64,000 nt of DNA from contig NC_079487.1 in NCBI RefSeq assembly GCF_020520425.1, forward strand, positions 58,628,719 to 58,692,718, in the 5' to 3' direction. The notes below the pieces were generated by a model, which did not search any database, was not told the DNA's origin, and saw only the letters and a program-made list of their open reading frames with translations. How positions within the stretch are numbered: position 1 is the stretch's first letter; the number at the start of each line of letters is the position of its first letter. This document shows, one piece after another, positions 35,701 to 47,407 of the stretch. This DNA comes from Spinacia oleracea. Taxonomy: Eukaryota; Streptophyta; Magnoliopsida; Caryophyllales; Amaranthaceae. The translations under genes and the position numbers were made by a program.

Positions 35701-36170
35701 ATCCAAGTGCGACCAATAATTTAATATCATTACCACAAGGTCCAGATCGTGCGGTGGTGTCTGTCAATGGATACATGGTTAATGGGTCGATGTATCGCAC
35801 TAAGGACAGTGAAAGGGGGAGAGAAACACAAAATAGCGGCGTTGTTGTGAAGGGAGAAAGTGGAGCTTCAAATCTAGAATATTATGGTCTTTTGCAAGAA
35901 ATCATAGAAGTTCAATATATTGGAGGAAATCGGGTCATTTTGTTCAAATGCGATTGGTGGGATGTTCATACCCAGGGCCGAGGAATCATTACAGATTCTT
36001 TTGAGTTTGTAAGCGCCAATACTTCAAAAGTGTTGGCTACTGATCCTTACGTTTTAGCTTCTCAAGCTCAACAAGTGTTTTATGTCGATGATGTTGTGAA
36101 GCCCAATTGGAAGGTCGTAGTTAAGACTACACCAAGAAACTCTTATGATGTCCCGGAGCTAAATGAATAG
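32720..36170 (+). pseudogene. TNPD-like CACTA transposase (disabled)
   Basis: Catalytic protein of an En/Spm-like element, acting in the nucleus on the element ends. Exons: 32,720-35,017, 35,102-35,419, 35,503-35,584 and 35,676-36,170, each with GT-AG introns and coherent frame. Domains in order: a transposase-associated N-terminal domain (PCPCVKCNNERR, about 32,720-32,950); the TNP2/Transposase_21 core (ACPNNCMLFWKEH, PSCNSDT, LDVMHIEKNVCETLLGTLL); a DUF4218-type region (LEHLLPLAIRDWP to QYRWMYPIERYLSKLKG); and a C-terminal DUF4216-type domain (YYGLLQEIIEVQYIGG, FKCDWWDV). Defects: TAG at 32,942-32,944 where the family has Trp before HGE; a frameshift with loss of a few codons near 33,353; TGA at 35,361-35,363, again at a Trp position. 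Otherwise well preserved, so inactivation looks recent. Confidence 0.9.
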
Positions 36171-36539
36171 AACGAAGCTGATTATATGCTCGATACCTAT
36201 TTTCCTATTAGCCATTTTCATTGTTATGTTATTAATTATGAACTTCAATTGTGTTTCAATTTAAGCTTTCTACATTGAATATATTTGTGTTGGTAAATTG
36301 CTCTTTTGTCTTGCCTTTTACCACGCCGTTTACGTTAAGAGTGACTGATTAGATTGTTTGATGAATTTGTTTGCCAACTTTTCTTGCCACCATAATAAAA
36401 TTCTTCACGTGTTTAATAAGATGCATTCTTCTGCCTACATTTTCATTAATGCAGACACAATGTTATGATTTTATTTTAAATTTGATTTATAATAATTGTA
36501 TTTATTTCTAATAACATCTTTTTTTCTCTTAGCACTAAA

Positions 36540-39500
36540 ATGTCCAGATTTGGAGGGAAGACGCCTTCTAATCATGATGATACGACTCCAAATGAATATG
36601 AACAACAAAGACTCAGGATTATTAAATCTAACAAACTGAAAATGCAAACTTTAGGTATAAAGCGCATTGCTGCTTGTGTGACAAGTTTGGTGGATAGCTC
36701 AAAACCTCATAAAAGACAAAAAAAATCTAATTTTACACTTGAGAAAGATGGTGACTATGTGCCTGACGAGGATGAGGAAAATGAGCATGAGGATCAAACT
36801 CAAATTATGACTACAAATAAAAAGGTACGTTCTACTTCCGTGTTTCATCTTGTTCACTGCCCATCCATTCTGTTCCTCTCCTTCTTTTGTCTTTATCTTT
36901 TTTTCTCTTTTCTTTATTTGATGCTTTCTTTCTCTCCATCTACTCTTTTGGTTATTACTTGCCTGTAGTCTCCTGTTGAATGCTATTATATTTCTTTCTT
37001 CTCAGTTGTTGATGTTTATTTTATATTTCTAGCCTAGAATTATCTTGGGTGCTATTGCTTGCTTCTGTTTTATGCGCCTGGAAGTTGACTGTTAGTTTTG
37101 TTCTGGGAAGTTGACTGTTAGTTTGGTTTTGGGAAGCTGACTGTTAGTTTGGTTTTGGAAAATTGACTGTTAGTTTGGTTTTGGGAAGCTGAATGTTAGT
37201 TTGCTATTGCTTGCTTGCTTGCTTCTGTTAAATGCGCTTGAAAGTTTAGTGTTGTTTTCCTGTTCTGAGTTGGTTTGTCTTGGTCTGATGGGATGCCTCT
37301 TGTTCAGTTGAGTAAAAGGAAGTTTATGTTGGACTTGCAAAACCCTGCACAAGCTGTTGTGATATTTATCTCCTCCGTCAAATCTAGTGGTATTGTTAGT
37401 AATTAGCAGATTTGGTGAAAATTCTCATCCTCAGCCCAACCCCTTTTCTAATTAGCCTCCAATTGGTGCTTTTAGTACTAGCAGCATTGCTATTTTCTTC
37501 TGTTTAGTTTAGGTAAGCATTAGATGTATTCGCTTCGTTTATGCTTTTTCTGTGAGATTGGAGTGTTTTGGTTTTGGCAAACTCATTAGCTATTACATGG
37601 TTCTTTGACGTTGCTTGTGTGGAACTTATGATCCCTGCGTTTCAGTCTTGAATCTGAGATTTACACAACTCGTTAGCCTTTTTGTGCTCTTAGAGGATCT
37701 TATACTGCTGCTTTTGTTCAATTTTTTTGTTGTTTTCATGTATCCAGATTAAAGTAATTTGTCACTTATATTTCACTTCAAATATATAAAAAAATCTTGC
37801 AAGAAAAAACCATAAACTATTAAAAAATGGTGGAAGAGATGGTTATGACAGAAGATCAGATTCGGGTTTCAATTCCACCAGAAACCTCGGGTATGTTCCT
37901 AAACTTGAGTTTCCAAAGTTTGAAGGGTCAAACCCTCGAATGTAGATTAAAAAGTGCAGTAAGTATTTCACTTTGTGTAACATTAGTGATGACCAGAAGG
38001 TTGATCTTGCATGTTTGAACATGATTAATAAGGCTGAAACTTGGATGTCTAGTTATACTGCTGTCAGGGGTAATGTGGATTGGACAGAATTTGTAATTGA
38101 CTTGTGTGCAAGATTTAAGGATGTCATAGGTGATAATGTTGTTGAAAACTTCAATAAACTCCACCAAACTAGCTCCATTGAGGCTTATGTAGATGAATTT
38201 GTGAATTTAAGGTCTTTGATGTTGCAACAAAGCCATTCCTTACCTGATTCTTACTTCCTAGATAGTTTTTTTGGGGGGTTAAAGTTGTTTTTTTTTTGAC
38301 AAGGGATACAAACAGAAAAAAAATTACATTGTCTCACCTTTCCTGGCCTTTACAGCCAACTGGTGAGCTAGCAAAACAGATTTCCTACTTATCTTACAAA
38401 AGCTACAAACAGAAAACTGACTACTTATAGCCTTGATGTCCGTGATTATTGAAACTAACTCGGGCGTGCAATTGAACCAATTCTTCAAAACAGCACAAAG
38501 AAGGGCTGAGTCTGTATGAACTTTTATAGCAGTAGCACCAGTACTAATAGCAACCTTCAATCCATGGATAATCGCCTTACCTTCAGCTTGTAATGGTGAT
38601 TGAGCAAAAATCTTCCGCCCCTCCTTACCTCGGACATGTTGACCCCGAAGAATTATCCATCCAACTCCAGCCATTAAGCAAGTGAGGGCATAGGCTAATA
38701 TCAAATGGTACCGAACCCGAAAATTGGTTGCCTTGCAAATATAATTCCTTGAGAACTCTGAACACTAGAATCCCACGGTGCAAGCACACTTCATGTCTCA
38801 CAACACAACTCTGACCAGAACAAGCATAAACAGCCTGCACAAACACTGATCTGAACCTGCTCTTGACTTAAGAGTTGCATGTTCTTATTTTTCCAAGGTA
38901 CACCAACAAAAGTTGTGTGTAACTCCTGTTAAACCATTGTTTGAGACATCTAAATGTTGCAAACTGATCAATTTTCCAACAAACTGAACACCACCGGTAA
39001 CCACTGCACCACCAACCAGCCGCGTCACTTCCCTTTCTTTCTCACATCTCTGCCATTAGCAACAAATATTAGTATTATCAGATTTTTCAGATGGACACAA
39101 CTCCATCCATGGTTTTGTTAAAATATAATTTAATGTTTTGGTCAACTTTTCCATCCAATATGAACTGTATGCTTATCAAATGTCAGAAAGCACTTACTTT
39201 TTATGTGATTTCTTTTTTTCAGGTTAAAAATAATGAGATCAAAGGAGGAGGGAAAAAAAACAAATTTATTGCACCAATGTCAGTTGCCAAGTTATTAAGA
39301 TCAAGACCGAACAAGGAAAAACAAGCAACACATGGAACAAAAGAAGTGGAAACAATTAAAGCAATCCTCTCAACTTTACAAGAAGGTTAATTTATTTTCT
39401 CATTAGAGTTTGAATGTTATTTCGTATATGATTAAAGTACATATTTGTTAGAAATTGACGAATCTTTAATTCACGTTTGCTAGACCTTCAACGACAAAAG

Positions 39501-41679
39501 ACGTTAAAGGATAGGCAAAACAATAGTCTCCACGGAGGTATAAGTTATTCTTTTTATTTGGTAAATAAGCATTATATTAATAATTGCATCACATTCCCCC
39601 TATCCCACCCGCCACCTATCAGTCTGGTAAATATTTTATTTCAAAACATGTATTAAATCTGCATATTCTGATACTTAACATAAGATACATTTGATTTAGA
39701 GCACGATGAGAGGCAACTTGTTGAGAACAATGATAATAATGCTTTAGAAGATCAAGAAGGCGGTAACGATCTAGACGAGACAAGAAACTATGGTTTAGAA
39801 GATCAAGAAAATAATATCATTTCAAACACGTTGAGAAATCATGATGAGGAGACACTTGCTGACAAGGAGGGGGAAGAGGATAATTCTGGTATGGCTTATT
39901 TTATACTCTCTAATTTAATATTTTTTCTTCTTTGCAATGGTATTGAGTCAGGTTTAAACTATATATACATGTATTACAGCAAACAAGAAAAAGAAGAAAA
40001 CATACAAGACTGTCACTCCTAGAGGTCCTACAAGAAATCTTCAAATGGAAAAAATGAGACCCGGTGAGAAGAAAAAAGTGGATTTCAACATAAAATGCCA
40101 ACCTATTGGTGTGAATAGAGCTTGTCTTGAAAGTTATTGTGGCTCCCTTGTTAGAGATCCTCTTAATGCCCCACTTCAAAAGTTGAAAGTATTTTCAGAA
40201 ATTCCAGAAGAGAATAAGGAGAAGATGTGGGATCTTGTTCTGGTATAAGTTTTTCTTGTTTCGTTATGAATAATTTTCATATATTTTTCGTGTTGTATTT
40301 GTTTTACTAAGAGTTGTACTTTTGTTTGCAAGGAAAAATTCGATATTGGACTTGAGGATGATCAAGATGAAGGGGAACGTGAAAAAATAAAAAAAGAAAG
40401 GAAAACATACATCATGGGGTCTTTGAATAAAAAATACAGGAATTATCGTGCAAGACTTAAAGCTGATTATTATGATATTGAGAGCACAGACGAGGAGAGG
40501 CTTAAAGAAGAAAACAGGCCACCAAATGTTGACAAAGATGACTGGGAATGGCTTGTTGAGTACTTTGGATCAGACGAGTTTAAGGTAATTACGTATAATA
40601 TTAATTTTTTTTCCGTATATCCCTCCCCGATCTTTCTACTTCTCATTTTCCAATTAAATTTACATAATATAGGGTAAGAGTACAAGAAATATCGAAAATC
40701 GATCTTACCAAGATGCCGGACACACTGCTGGTACAAAGAGTTTTGCTCAAAAAGTTGAAGACATGGTAATACTCTCTGCTTGCTATGATTTTTGTATTAA
40801 TAAAAGAAGAGTAAAATATCAATTTGCTAATCTATTTTTCCTTTGTAATACTAGTTCGAACGTGACAAAGTAATGCGACCATGCTGAAATTGTACGAGGA
40901 AACTCATTCAAAAAATGATAAGACACCGGTTACTAAAGTGGCAAAAGAAACAATGGTAAGAAATGAATGCTTTGATATATATACTAATTGCTAATTGTTG
41001 ATGCATTTTAATTTTCCCATCGTTTCAACACTTCTGTTAGTTACATAAGCCAATGTTAGAACTTGAAAAATAAAGGCTTCTATGAAGCAATATGTAGTGG
41101 TTATGTGTTTCTCAATCTTTTATTAATGTTTAACGATTTTTTTTGCGCAGTTAAAAATGAAAGAGCTTTTAGCGCAACGTGAGGCGGGAGAAATAAAGAT
41201 GAAAGATGAAGAAATCTATGCAAAAGTTAAACCCATTGGTAAACGCGGTCGTGATCGTGGCAAGGGAGTAAGCCCCTCTATTACATCATTATATGGGTCA
41301 TTCAGTGAAGGAGAAAAACTGCGAAAAGAAGCTAATGAGGCAAAGATTGAGGCAAAGGAGGCCAATGAGAAAAATGAAGCACTTACTAAAGAGATGAAAG
41401 TCATGAAAAAAAATATGGAACTTATGAAAGGGTTCATGGGAAAAATATTTGATCGTTTGGGTTTTGATATGGATGAGGTAATTTGTTAATTAAAACCATT
41501 ATATGCTGGTAGTATATTTAGTTTTTTCTTATTTTTTTAAAATTATAAATATATATTACATTATAATTCTATAATGGCAGTTGTATGCGGAAGGGGATGG
41601 GGATGGGGATGGGGATGGGGATGAGGATGGGGATGAGGATGAGGATGTGGACGAAGAGCATGGTGAGGTGTTACGCTGA
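36540..41679 (+). CDS. Plant transposase, Ptta/En/Spm type (second CACTA gene)
   Basis: Proposed exons: 36,540-36,824; 39,223-39,385; 39,484-39,537; 39,700-39,888; 39,980-40,242; 40,333-40,584; 40,673-40,765; 40,855-40,955; 41,151-41,477; 41,581-41,679. Central exons carry the Transposase_24 domain (RGPTRNLQMEKM, VDFNIKCQPIGVNR, WLVEYFGSDEFK, HTAGTKSFAQKVEDM), which binds subterminal repeats in related elements. A coiled-coil rich in Lys/Glu/Ala (EANEAKIEAKEANEKNEA) follows, then an acidic GDGDGDGDED tail. Exon 8 contains an apparent frameshift near 40,870, so the protein is probably interrupted unless splicing differs. The large first intron (36,825-39,222) hosts several foreign inserts. Exon borders were placed by eye. 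Confidence 0.72.
37081..37205. repeat. 26-bp tandem repeat, five copies
   Basis: Unit gaagctgactgttagtttgg plus ttttgg, starting at about 37,081, 37,107, 37,133, 37,158 and 37,185. It lies in the first intron of the second transposase gene. Confidence 0.85.
37827..38287 (+). pseudogene. Gypsy-type gag fragment in the intron
   Basis: The frame from about 37,889 reads GYVPKLEFPKFEGSNPRM, a stop (TAG 37,943-37,945, at the Trp usually following), then IKKCSKYFTLCNISDDQK. It continues through WTEFVIDLCARF, VENFNKLHQTSSIEAYVDEF and LPDSYFLDSFFGGLK. This is the retrotransposon gag core of chromovirus-like elements. No protease or RT follows. It is cut at 38,287 by a LINE insertion. Same strand as the host transposase gene. 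Confidence 0.85.
38288..38705 (-). mobile_element. 5'-truncated LINE with RNase H domain
   Basis: The minus-strand frame 38,704-38,324 encodes an RNase H-like (RVT_3-type) C-terminus. It has the AGVGWIILRGQ start, AEGKAIIHGLKVA (acidic residue after QAE), KVHTDSALL and LAHQLAVKA, the order seen in plant LINE RNase H domains. Its 3' end is a 10-base T run on the plus strand (38,288-38,297), equivalent to a poly(A) tail. The endonuclease and RT are missing, as expected for 5' truncation during target-primed reverse transcription. Confidence 0.8.
38697..39000 (-). pseudogene. Leucine-rich-repeat gene fragment
   Basis: Two LRR units on the minus strand: GKLISLQHLDVSNNGLTG at about 38,985-38,925 and VLKELYLQGNQFSGSVPFDI at 38,756-38,697. 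Both match the plant extracellular LRR consensus of receptor-like kinases and proteins. They are separated by non-LRR DNA and the second is fused directly to the LINE RNase H sequence. No kinase or membrane segment. Either captured by the CACTA or transduced with the LINE. Confidence 0.7.
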
Positions 41680-41682
41680 TCT

Positions 41683-41764
41683 GTTGCTGCTGTTACGCTG
41701 ATCTGCTACTGCTCTGCTGCTGCTGTACGCTGTAAACTGCTACTGCTGTTGCTGTTGCTGTAAC

Positions 41765-41803
<39 letters not shown>

Positions 41804-41835
41804 AACTGCTGTTGCTGTTGCTGTAACTGCTGTAA

Positions 41836-41899
<64 letters not shown>

Positions 41900-41985
41900 T
41901 TGCTGTAAGCTGCTGCTGTAAGCTGCTGTATGCTGCTGTATGCTGCTGTAAGCTGCTATATGCTGCTGTCTTGCTGCTGTTTTTC
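41683..41985. repeat. CTG/GTTGCT repeat tract
   Basis: About 300 bp of interrupted trinucleotide and hexanucleotide repeats (ctgttg, ctgctg, tgtaactgctg) starting just after the stop of the second transposase gene, probably in its 3'UTR. Long uninterrupted gctgtt stretches lie at about 41,838-41,900. Confidence 0.9.
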
Positions 41986-42349
41986 CGTTTTGTTAGACTT
42001 TTGGTTAGACTTTTCAGTGACTTTTTTTATGCACCAATCTAGGGAAATTTAAACCGTCAGGAGTGATAGTAATATCCGAATATAGCAATCAGACATCTTC
42101 TAAGACATGTTATTTTTGTGATTTTTGTTAGTTTTGGGCTTGCTCGTTGTTGCAAGCTCTAAGGTGTTTTTTTGTTTGAGATTGGACAACAATTGATGTT
42201 CTTATTGTTAATAATATTATTGAAGTTGATAAATATTCGATTCTTATGAAATTTTGTGGTTACTTTTGTTATTTTATCAATACACTAGCTTTATTTTCGC
42301 TACCTCTAAATACCTTTTATGACAATATAAAATTGCATCTAAATATCAT

Positions 42350-42967
42350 TATTTTAAAAACAAGATGTTGCCTCTAATTATATATAGAGGCATAATTAAA
42401 TGGTTGCCCCTAAATATACGTCGTTTTAGAAACAACCGTTTATACTGCCTCTAATTATATTTCGAGGCAAAACCATATGGCTGCCCCTAAATGTATAGTG
42501 TCTTTAGAATCAACTTTTACTATTGCCTCTAAATATATTTTGATGCAACGATATATGTTAGCCTCTAATTGTATTCTGGGACAAGAATATACAAATGCCT
42601 CTAATTATATTTCGAGGCAATAATACGTGGTTGCTTCTAATTATATTTTGAGGCAAAAATATATGGTTGCCTCTAATTATATTTTGAGGCAAAAATAAAT
42701 GGATGCCTCTAATTATATTTTGAGGCAATAATATGGGGTTGCCTCTAATTATATTTTGAGGCAAGGATATATAGTTGCCTCTAAATGTATGGGCTTTTAG
42801 AAGCAACACATTGTGTTGCCTCAAAAGGGGCCTTTAGAGGCAACCAATAATTAGCGACGGACTTATTAGAGGCATCCACTTTTTTGCTTCAGAAACCCGT
42901 TAGAGGCTAAATCCCTATTTTTAGAGGCAATTATGACTTGCACCTGTATCCGATTTTTCTAGTAGTG
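42350..42967. repeat. Right subterminal array and terminus of CACTA 2
   Basis: About ten units of roughly 36 bp containing gcctctaattatattt and tgaggcaa, whose arms ttgcctc / gaggcaa make each unit self-complementary. The array ends at the TIR ...ttttctagtagtg (42,967). The left array uses ttgcccctaaa/ttagcat instead, so the two ends share the gcc-ctaaa theme but have diverged. Confidence 0.88.
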
Positions 42968-44061
42968 TAATTCATGATACGGATTACTATCTCTGTTTTG
43001 AAATAATAGGGACACTTTGAATTTTGACACTATTCACAAATTTCAATTTGAGTATCATTTGTGATTTATGGGTAAGGAAAAATATAGTCGTGTGAAGTCT
43101 TGTTTAATTCGTCTCAATATGTACTTTCGAATTATCAACTTTTTATAATTTTTACGAAAAAATTAGAGATATTAATACCAAACATTTACATTGGCAAGCG
43201 TGAAAAGGTAAACTATCTCCATTATTGGGTTAGTTAAGGAGATTAGCTTAGTCTCTTACGTTGCACATTGTAGTATAATATATTTGGGTTTAATAATATA
43301 ATGCAAGTTTTCAGTCTCTCGCAAGTTTTGTTTGGTTTTGTTCGGTTTTTCGGTTTCAATATATAACAATAAATAGTTTAGATATATCAAATTTGAGAAC
43401 AATTACCTTTAAATTGAGGAAGCCTCCAACTTTGAAGATGCATTAAATCTTCAACGGTGTCTTGGTGAAGTCTACTACAATGGAGACTAATACTCTACTA
43501 CCGACGCTAAAAGAAATCTCCATACTTATATTTCCTGAAATAAGTGGAAATAAGACGAACTGAACAAGTTCAGACAATACAAGTCGAATAGAACAGAGCC
43601 TACTCAATACTTCATACTATGAATCATATGGTACCAAATAACTACTTTTGGTTATGAAAATTAAATTATTTTTGTTCATGAGTCGGGTTGATAAGCTAAA
43701 AAATATGATAAATAAGAATGATGAGAAGATTGCTATTGTAATGATTGTTTTATATTTACACTAGCTAGGCACATTGAGTTTTGAGTATAGACATATTTAA
43801 TATAATATTGCTCATCATAATGGCAATGACATATTTAATAGTTACATAATGTTTGATAACCGAAGTACCAACAAAGGAAAATAATCATAATTAGTAAAAA
43901 CACAATAAATTGTACTAACAACAACAACAAAAGTTATAAATGTTGAAATATATATGCAAGAACAAAATGAAAAACCCCTTATATAATCACATTACTCGAG
44001 TCAAAACCATAATACATAAACGTTCTTTAGTTTTAGTTAGAGGATAGATTTTTAATATATC
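42968..44061. other. AT-rich flank, no gene recognised
   Basis: Sequence resumes after the TAA duplication. No coding frame, RNA gene or clear transposon end is seen. A phrase near 43,520-43,610 (cctgaaataagtgg...aagttcagac) resembles the interior of the possible MITE at 31,038. Confidence 0.4.
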
Positions 44062-45824
44062 TGATAAGGCGTTTTTCCTTCGTTGAAAGATCAACGCCTC
44101 AAACAAACAAAATTTATAAAACCACTAGACTAACCAACTATATCAACTATAGTGGCAAGTAAAGGGATCGTCCCAAAGAAACGAAGGTTCTTGAGTTTAA
44201 ATGTCAAGCTAATTCGAACAAGAGGTTTGATTTGAACTATCACTAAGATGCTAAACTAACAATTAAACTAGATTGAATCAAGGAAGCTAAACGTTATGGA
44301 GTTGTTGATAATCTAGGGAAATCGGGGGAAATGAACTACCGTATAGTAATCATGAATGATGCAATGAAATAGCACTTAGGGGAATGAAAACTAATGACGT
44401 ACTCGCCACCTCTCGGATAGAGCACGCGAAGCAACCTAGCCTATGGAAAGCTTTCGCATAGTCCTAAGCTAGATTAGCAAGCATATAATAGGTGCTATCA
44501 TTCACTTGCATGAACTAGGCTCACAATGTCTTGCCAAACCTAAATCATACATTCCAATCTAACTCAATCAACTAGCATTTGCAACTACTACTCAATTGAT
44601 CATGGAAAATCCTTGCACTAAATCAATTTAATCACATCAATCATTAATCAATTAAATCATCAAATTCCCCTAATTAGGCCCTTAGATTCTCCCCTTTCCC
44701 TAACCTAAATCTACTCACTAGCCATTCTAGGAATCAAGAAATCCATTAATTCTACACTAGCAAGCATGAATTTGAAGGATTAGGAAGAGAGAATCAAAAA
44801 CTAGAACAAGCAATTGAACAATCAACAAGAGAATTAAGAATCAAAGTAACTAAGTAAAATCAAGAAGAATTCAAGAATTGAAGGAATTATAGAACAATCA
44901 ACAACCACAACAAAAGCAAGAATTAAGAAATTGAATTGAATTGCTCAAAATTAGAAGAAGAGTTTAGAGAATTACAAATTGATGCTTTAATGGAGGAGAG
45001 TTTCTCTCTCTAGAAAATTCTGAAAAACTAACTTTTACAATCTAAAATTATCAACTAAAATTCTACCCTTAACAAAATAATCGAAAAATCTATTTATAAG
45101 TTTCCCCAAATAGAAGCCAAAATTCGAATAAGAGCAGCCTGCGCAACCATTCGGTCGCACAGACCTTTTGTGCGACCGAACGTAAATGAGTCATTCGAGC
45201 GCATACTGGGTCCTGTGCGAGCAAAGGCAGCGAAGAACATTTCCTTCGTCATGTGCGACCGAACGAAGAACCATGTTCGGTCGAATGGGGTTTCTTTGGC
45301 TCATAATTCCTTTGCAGCACGATTCGCTCGAACGAAAAGCCTTGTGTGGTCGCACAACTCTTGTGCGGTCGAGTTGATGACATTGTGCGGTCGCATCCCA
45401 AATTAGGGACATTCTGATCCCAAAAACCAAACCTGTGCGACCGAACAACAGAGCACGTTCGGTCGCACAAAACTTGTGTTGTCGAATTGAAGGCTCTGCG
45501 ATCGCATCCCAAATTAGCGACCTTCTAATTCCAAAAATCAATCATGTGCGACCGAACAACAGAGCACGTTCGATCGCACATAATTGGATATTCCTTGTAC
45601 TCATTTGCACTCCTCTGTTCGGGCGCACAAACCATCACTCGATCGCACAATCCCTGTTTTGGCTTGATTCTACTTGTTTTCCATCACTTTTCATCATAAT
45701 CACCTATAAAGCACAAGATGGAACAAAACTTATAAAATTCACACAAAAGCCATTAAAAACTATAAAAAAGTATAAAAACTAACATAAAATCCTAAGCTAA
45801 GAGCGACATAAATGTCGCTCATCA
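44062..45824 (-). mobile_element. Solo LTR (1,763 bp)
   Basis: The minus strand starts TGATGAGCGACATTTATG and ends ...CGCCTTATCA, with TG...CA borders. A perfect 5-bp duplication, ATATC, flanks it at 44,057-44,061 and 45,825-45,829. No second LTR, PBS-to-PPT interior or pol is next to it, so the interior was lost by LTR-LTR recombination. Family likely gypsy-like by length, but not proven. Confidence 0.85.
45140..45660. repeat. Palindromic GTGCGACCGAAC cluster in the solo LTR
   Basis: At least ten occurrences of gtgcgaccgaac or its complement gttcggtcgcac. Two longer repeats have arms tgtgcgaccgaac and cgttcggtcgcaca separated by aacagagca (45,434-45,468 and 45,544-45,578). Many variants show C-to-T or G-to-A changes. 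Confidence 0.8.
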
Positions 45825-45829
45825 ATATC

Positions 45830-46269
45830 TACCAAAAGAGATTGAGCATAAACGGGGTATATGATAATTCTTTTGAAAAAAAGAAAAAAGAAGTATAAAT
45901 GAATTAGTCAAATAATATTAATACATAGTATATCATAGTACGGAGTATATCTTATCGGGAATTCGTTTATAATTATTTTGTGACTGGATGATCCCACGTA
46001 GCGCATATTAAATCAACTATAGAAAAAGATAATATTTATTTATTTTAACTATTCGTTCTAATTTGTTAGTTTTATTTACATAGCACCTTTATTTTTTAAA
46101 TTGTAAAGTAAATGGGAAATCTCTTTTTTTTAGTCGTATTTTAATGACTCTCTGATCTCATGCGTTAATAAATTACAAATATACCCGCTTTAATTAAATA
46201 TATTAGATTAAATTGGAAACTTCCCTTAAAAAGGAATCTATATACGAAAAATAATACAAATTGAAATAA
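45830..46269. other. No feature recognised
   Basis: AT-rich DNA between the solo LTR and the TCGGAT-rich block. No coding frame, repeat or RNA gene supported. Confidence 0.5.
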
Positions 46270-46443
46270 TTTTGGGTCCGATTCAGACTCGGGTCGGATT
46301 CGGGTCGGAGTCTCTACAGACTCCATATCCGATCCATATCCATTCGGATTCGGATTTGGACTTTTTTTTTCGGATTCAGATCGGATTTTTTCCTTCGGAT
46401 CGCGTCGGACTCGGTTCGGATTCGGATGTGATTGCCATCCCTA
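46270..46443. mobile_element. hAT-like terminus
   Basis: On the minus strand the sequence starts TAGGGATGGCAATC at 46,443 and continues with a run of ATCCGAATCCGAACCGAG-type motifs. This is the usual organisation of a plant hAT terminus and subterminal region. It abuts the copia RT coding sequence at 46,444 and truncates it. The partner end may be the inverted block at 22,385-22,570. Confidence 0.55.
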
Positions 46444-47368
46444 CATGTGTCATGGGTAGATGGCCTCTCTTGGCTTCCATCATATTGAACCTAGCTAGCA
46501 CTTTGTCAATGTAAGTGCTCTGGCTTAGTCCAATCATCCTCTTAGATCTATCCCTATAGATATTGATTCCGAATATGTACTATGCCTCTCCTAAGTCTTT
46601 CATTGAGAAACACTTTCCAAGCCAAGTCTTTACAAACACCAGGATAGGAATGTTGTTTCCAATAAGCCATATGTCGTCTACATACAAGAATAAGAATGCA
46701 ATTTTACTCCCACTAACTTTCTTATATACACAAGATCCGTCCCGATTCTTGATGAAGCCAAACTTATTGACTGCTTCATCAAATTGTTTATTCCAGCTCA
46801 TTGATGCCTGCTTTAATACATAAATGGATTTCTTAAGCTTGTATACCTTTCCTTGATTCTTTTGATCGACAAAACCCTCCGGCTGTGTCATAAACACAGT
46901 CTCTTCAAAAACACCATTCAAGAAGGCAGTTTTGACATCCATTTTCCATATTTCATAGTCATGAAACGCGGCAATCGCAAGGATTATCCGAATAGACTTA
47001 AGCATAACGATTGGAGAAAATGTTTCATCATAGTCAACGCCGTGAACTTGCCTGTAACCTTTTGCTACCAATCTAGCCTTGTATATGTATACAATTTCAC
47101 CCTTGTCTTTCTTCAATTTGAAGACCCATTTGCATCCGATAGGTGTAAACCCATCCGGAAAATCTACCAAATCCCATACTTGATTTTCATACATGGAGTC
47201 TATCTCAGATTTCATGGCCTCTAACCATTTAGTGGAGCTTTGGCTCGTCATAGCTTGCTTGTAGGTCATAGGTTCATCACTATCTAATATGAGAACATCT
47301 AAGTTTTCAGTCAAGAGGACGCCTGTCCGACTGAACCTTAGTTCTACATGACCTACGAGGGGCAACAA
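46444..47368 (-). pseudogene. Ty1-copia reverse transcriptase fragment
   Basis: A minus-strand frame from about 47,320 to 46,580, continuing to 46,444 after a TAG at about 46,578 (GEA-stop-YI). RT motifs in order: KWLEAMKSEIDSM, NQVWDLVDFPDGFTPIGCKW, YKARLVAKGYRQVHGVDYDE, MDVKTAFLNG, and the active-site YVDD (FLFLYVDDIWLIG). SIYVLKQA stands where the family has SLYGLKQA. A frameshift near 47,320 separates it from the integrase frame. RNase H and the 3' LTR are missing because the hAT-like terminus cuts the element at 46,443. Confidence 0.92.
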
Positions 47369-47407
47369 CGTCTTGAGGAACTACTCCCACTGGCTCTTCT
47401 AAAGGCC

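Noticed and set aside
42558-42824. 88-codon frame with NIIRGN-type repeats
   Set aside because: Translation of the right subterminal array of CACTA 2.
45191-45541. Overlapping frames in the solo LTR
   Set aside because: Both strands are open because of the palindromic repeats; no recognisable domain.
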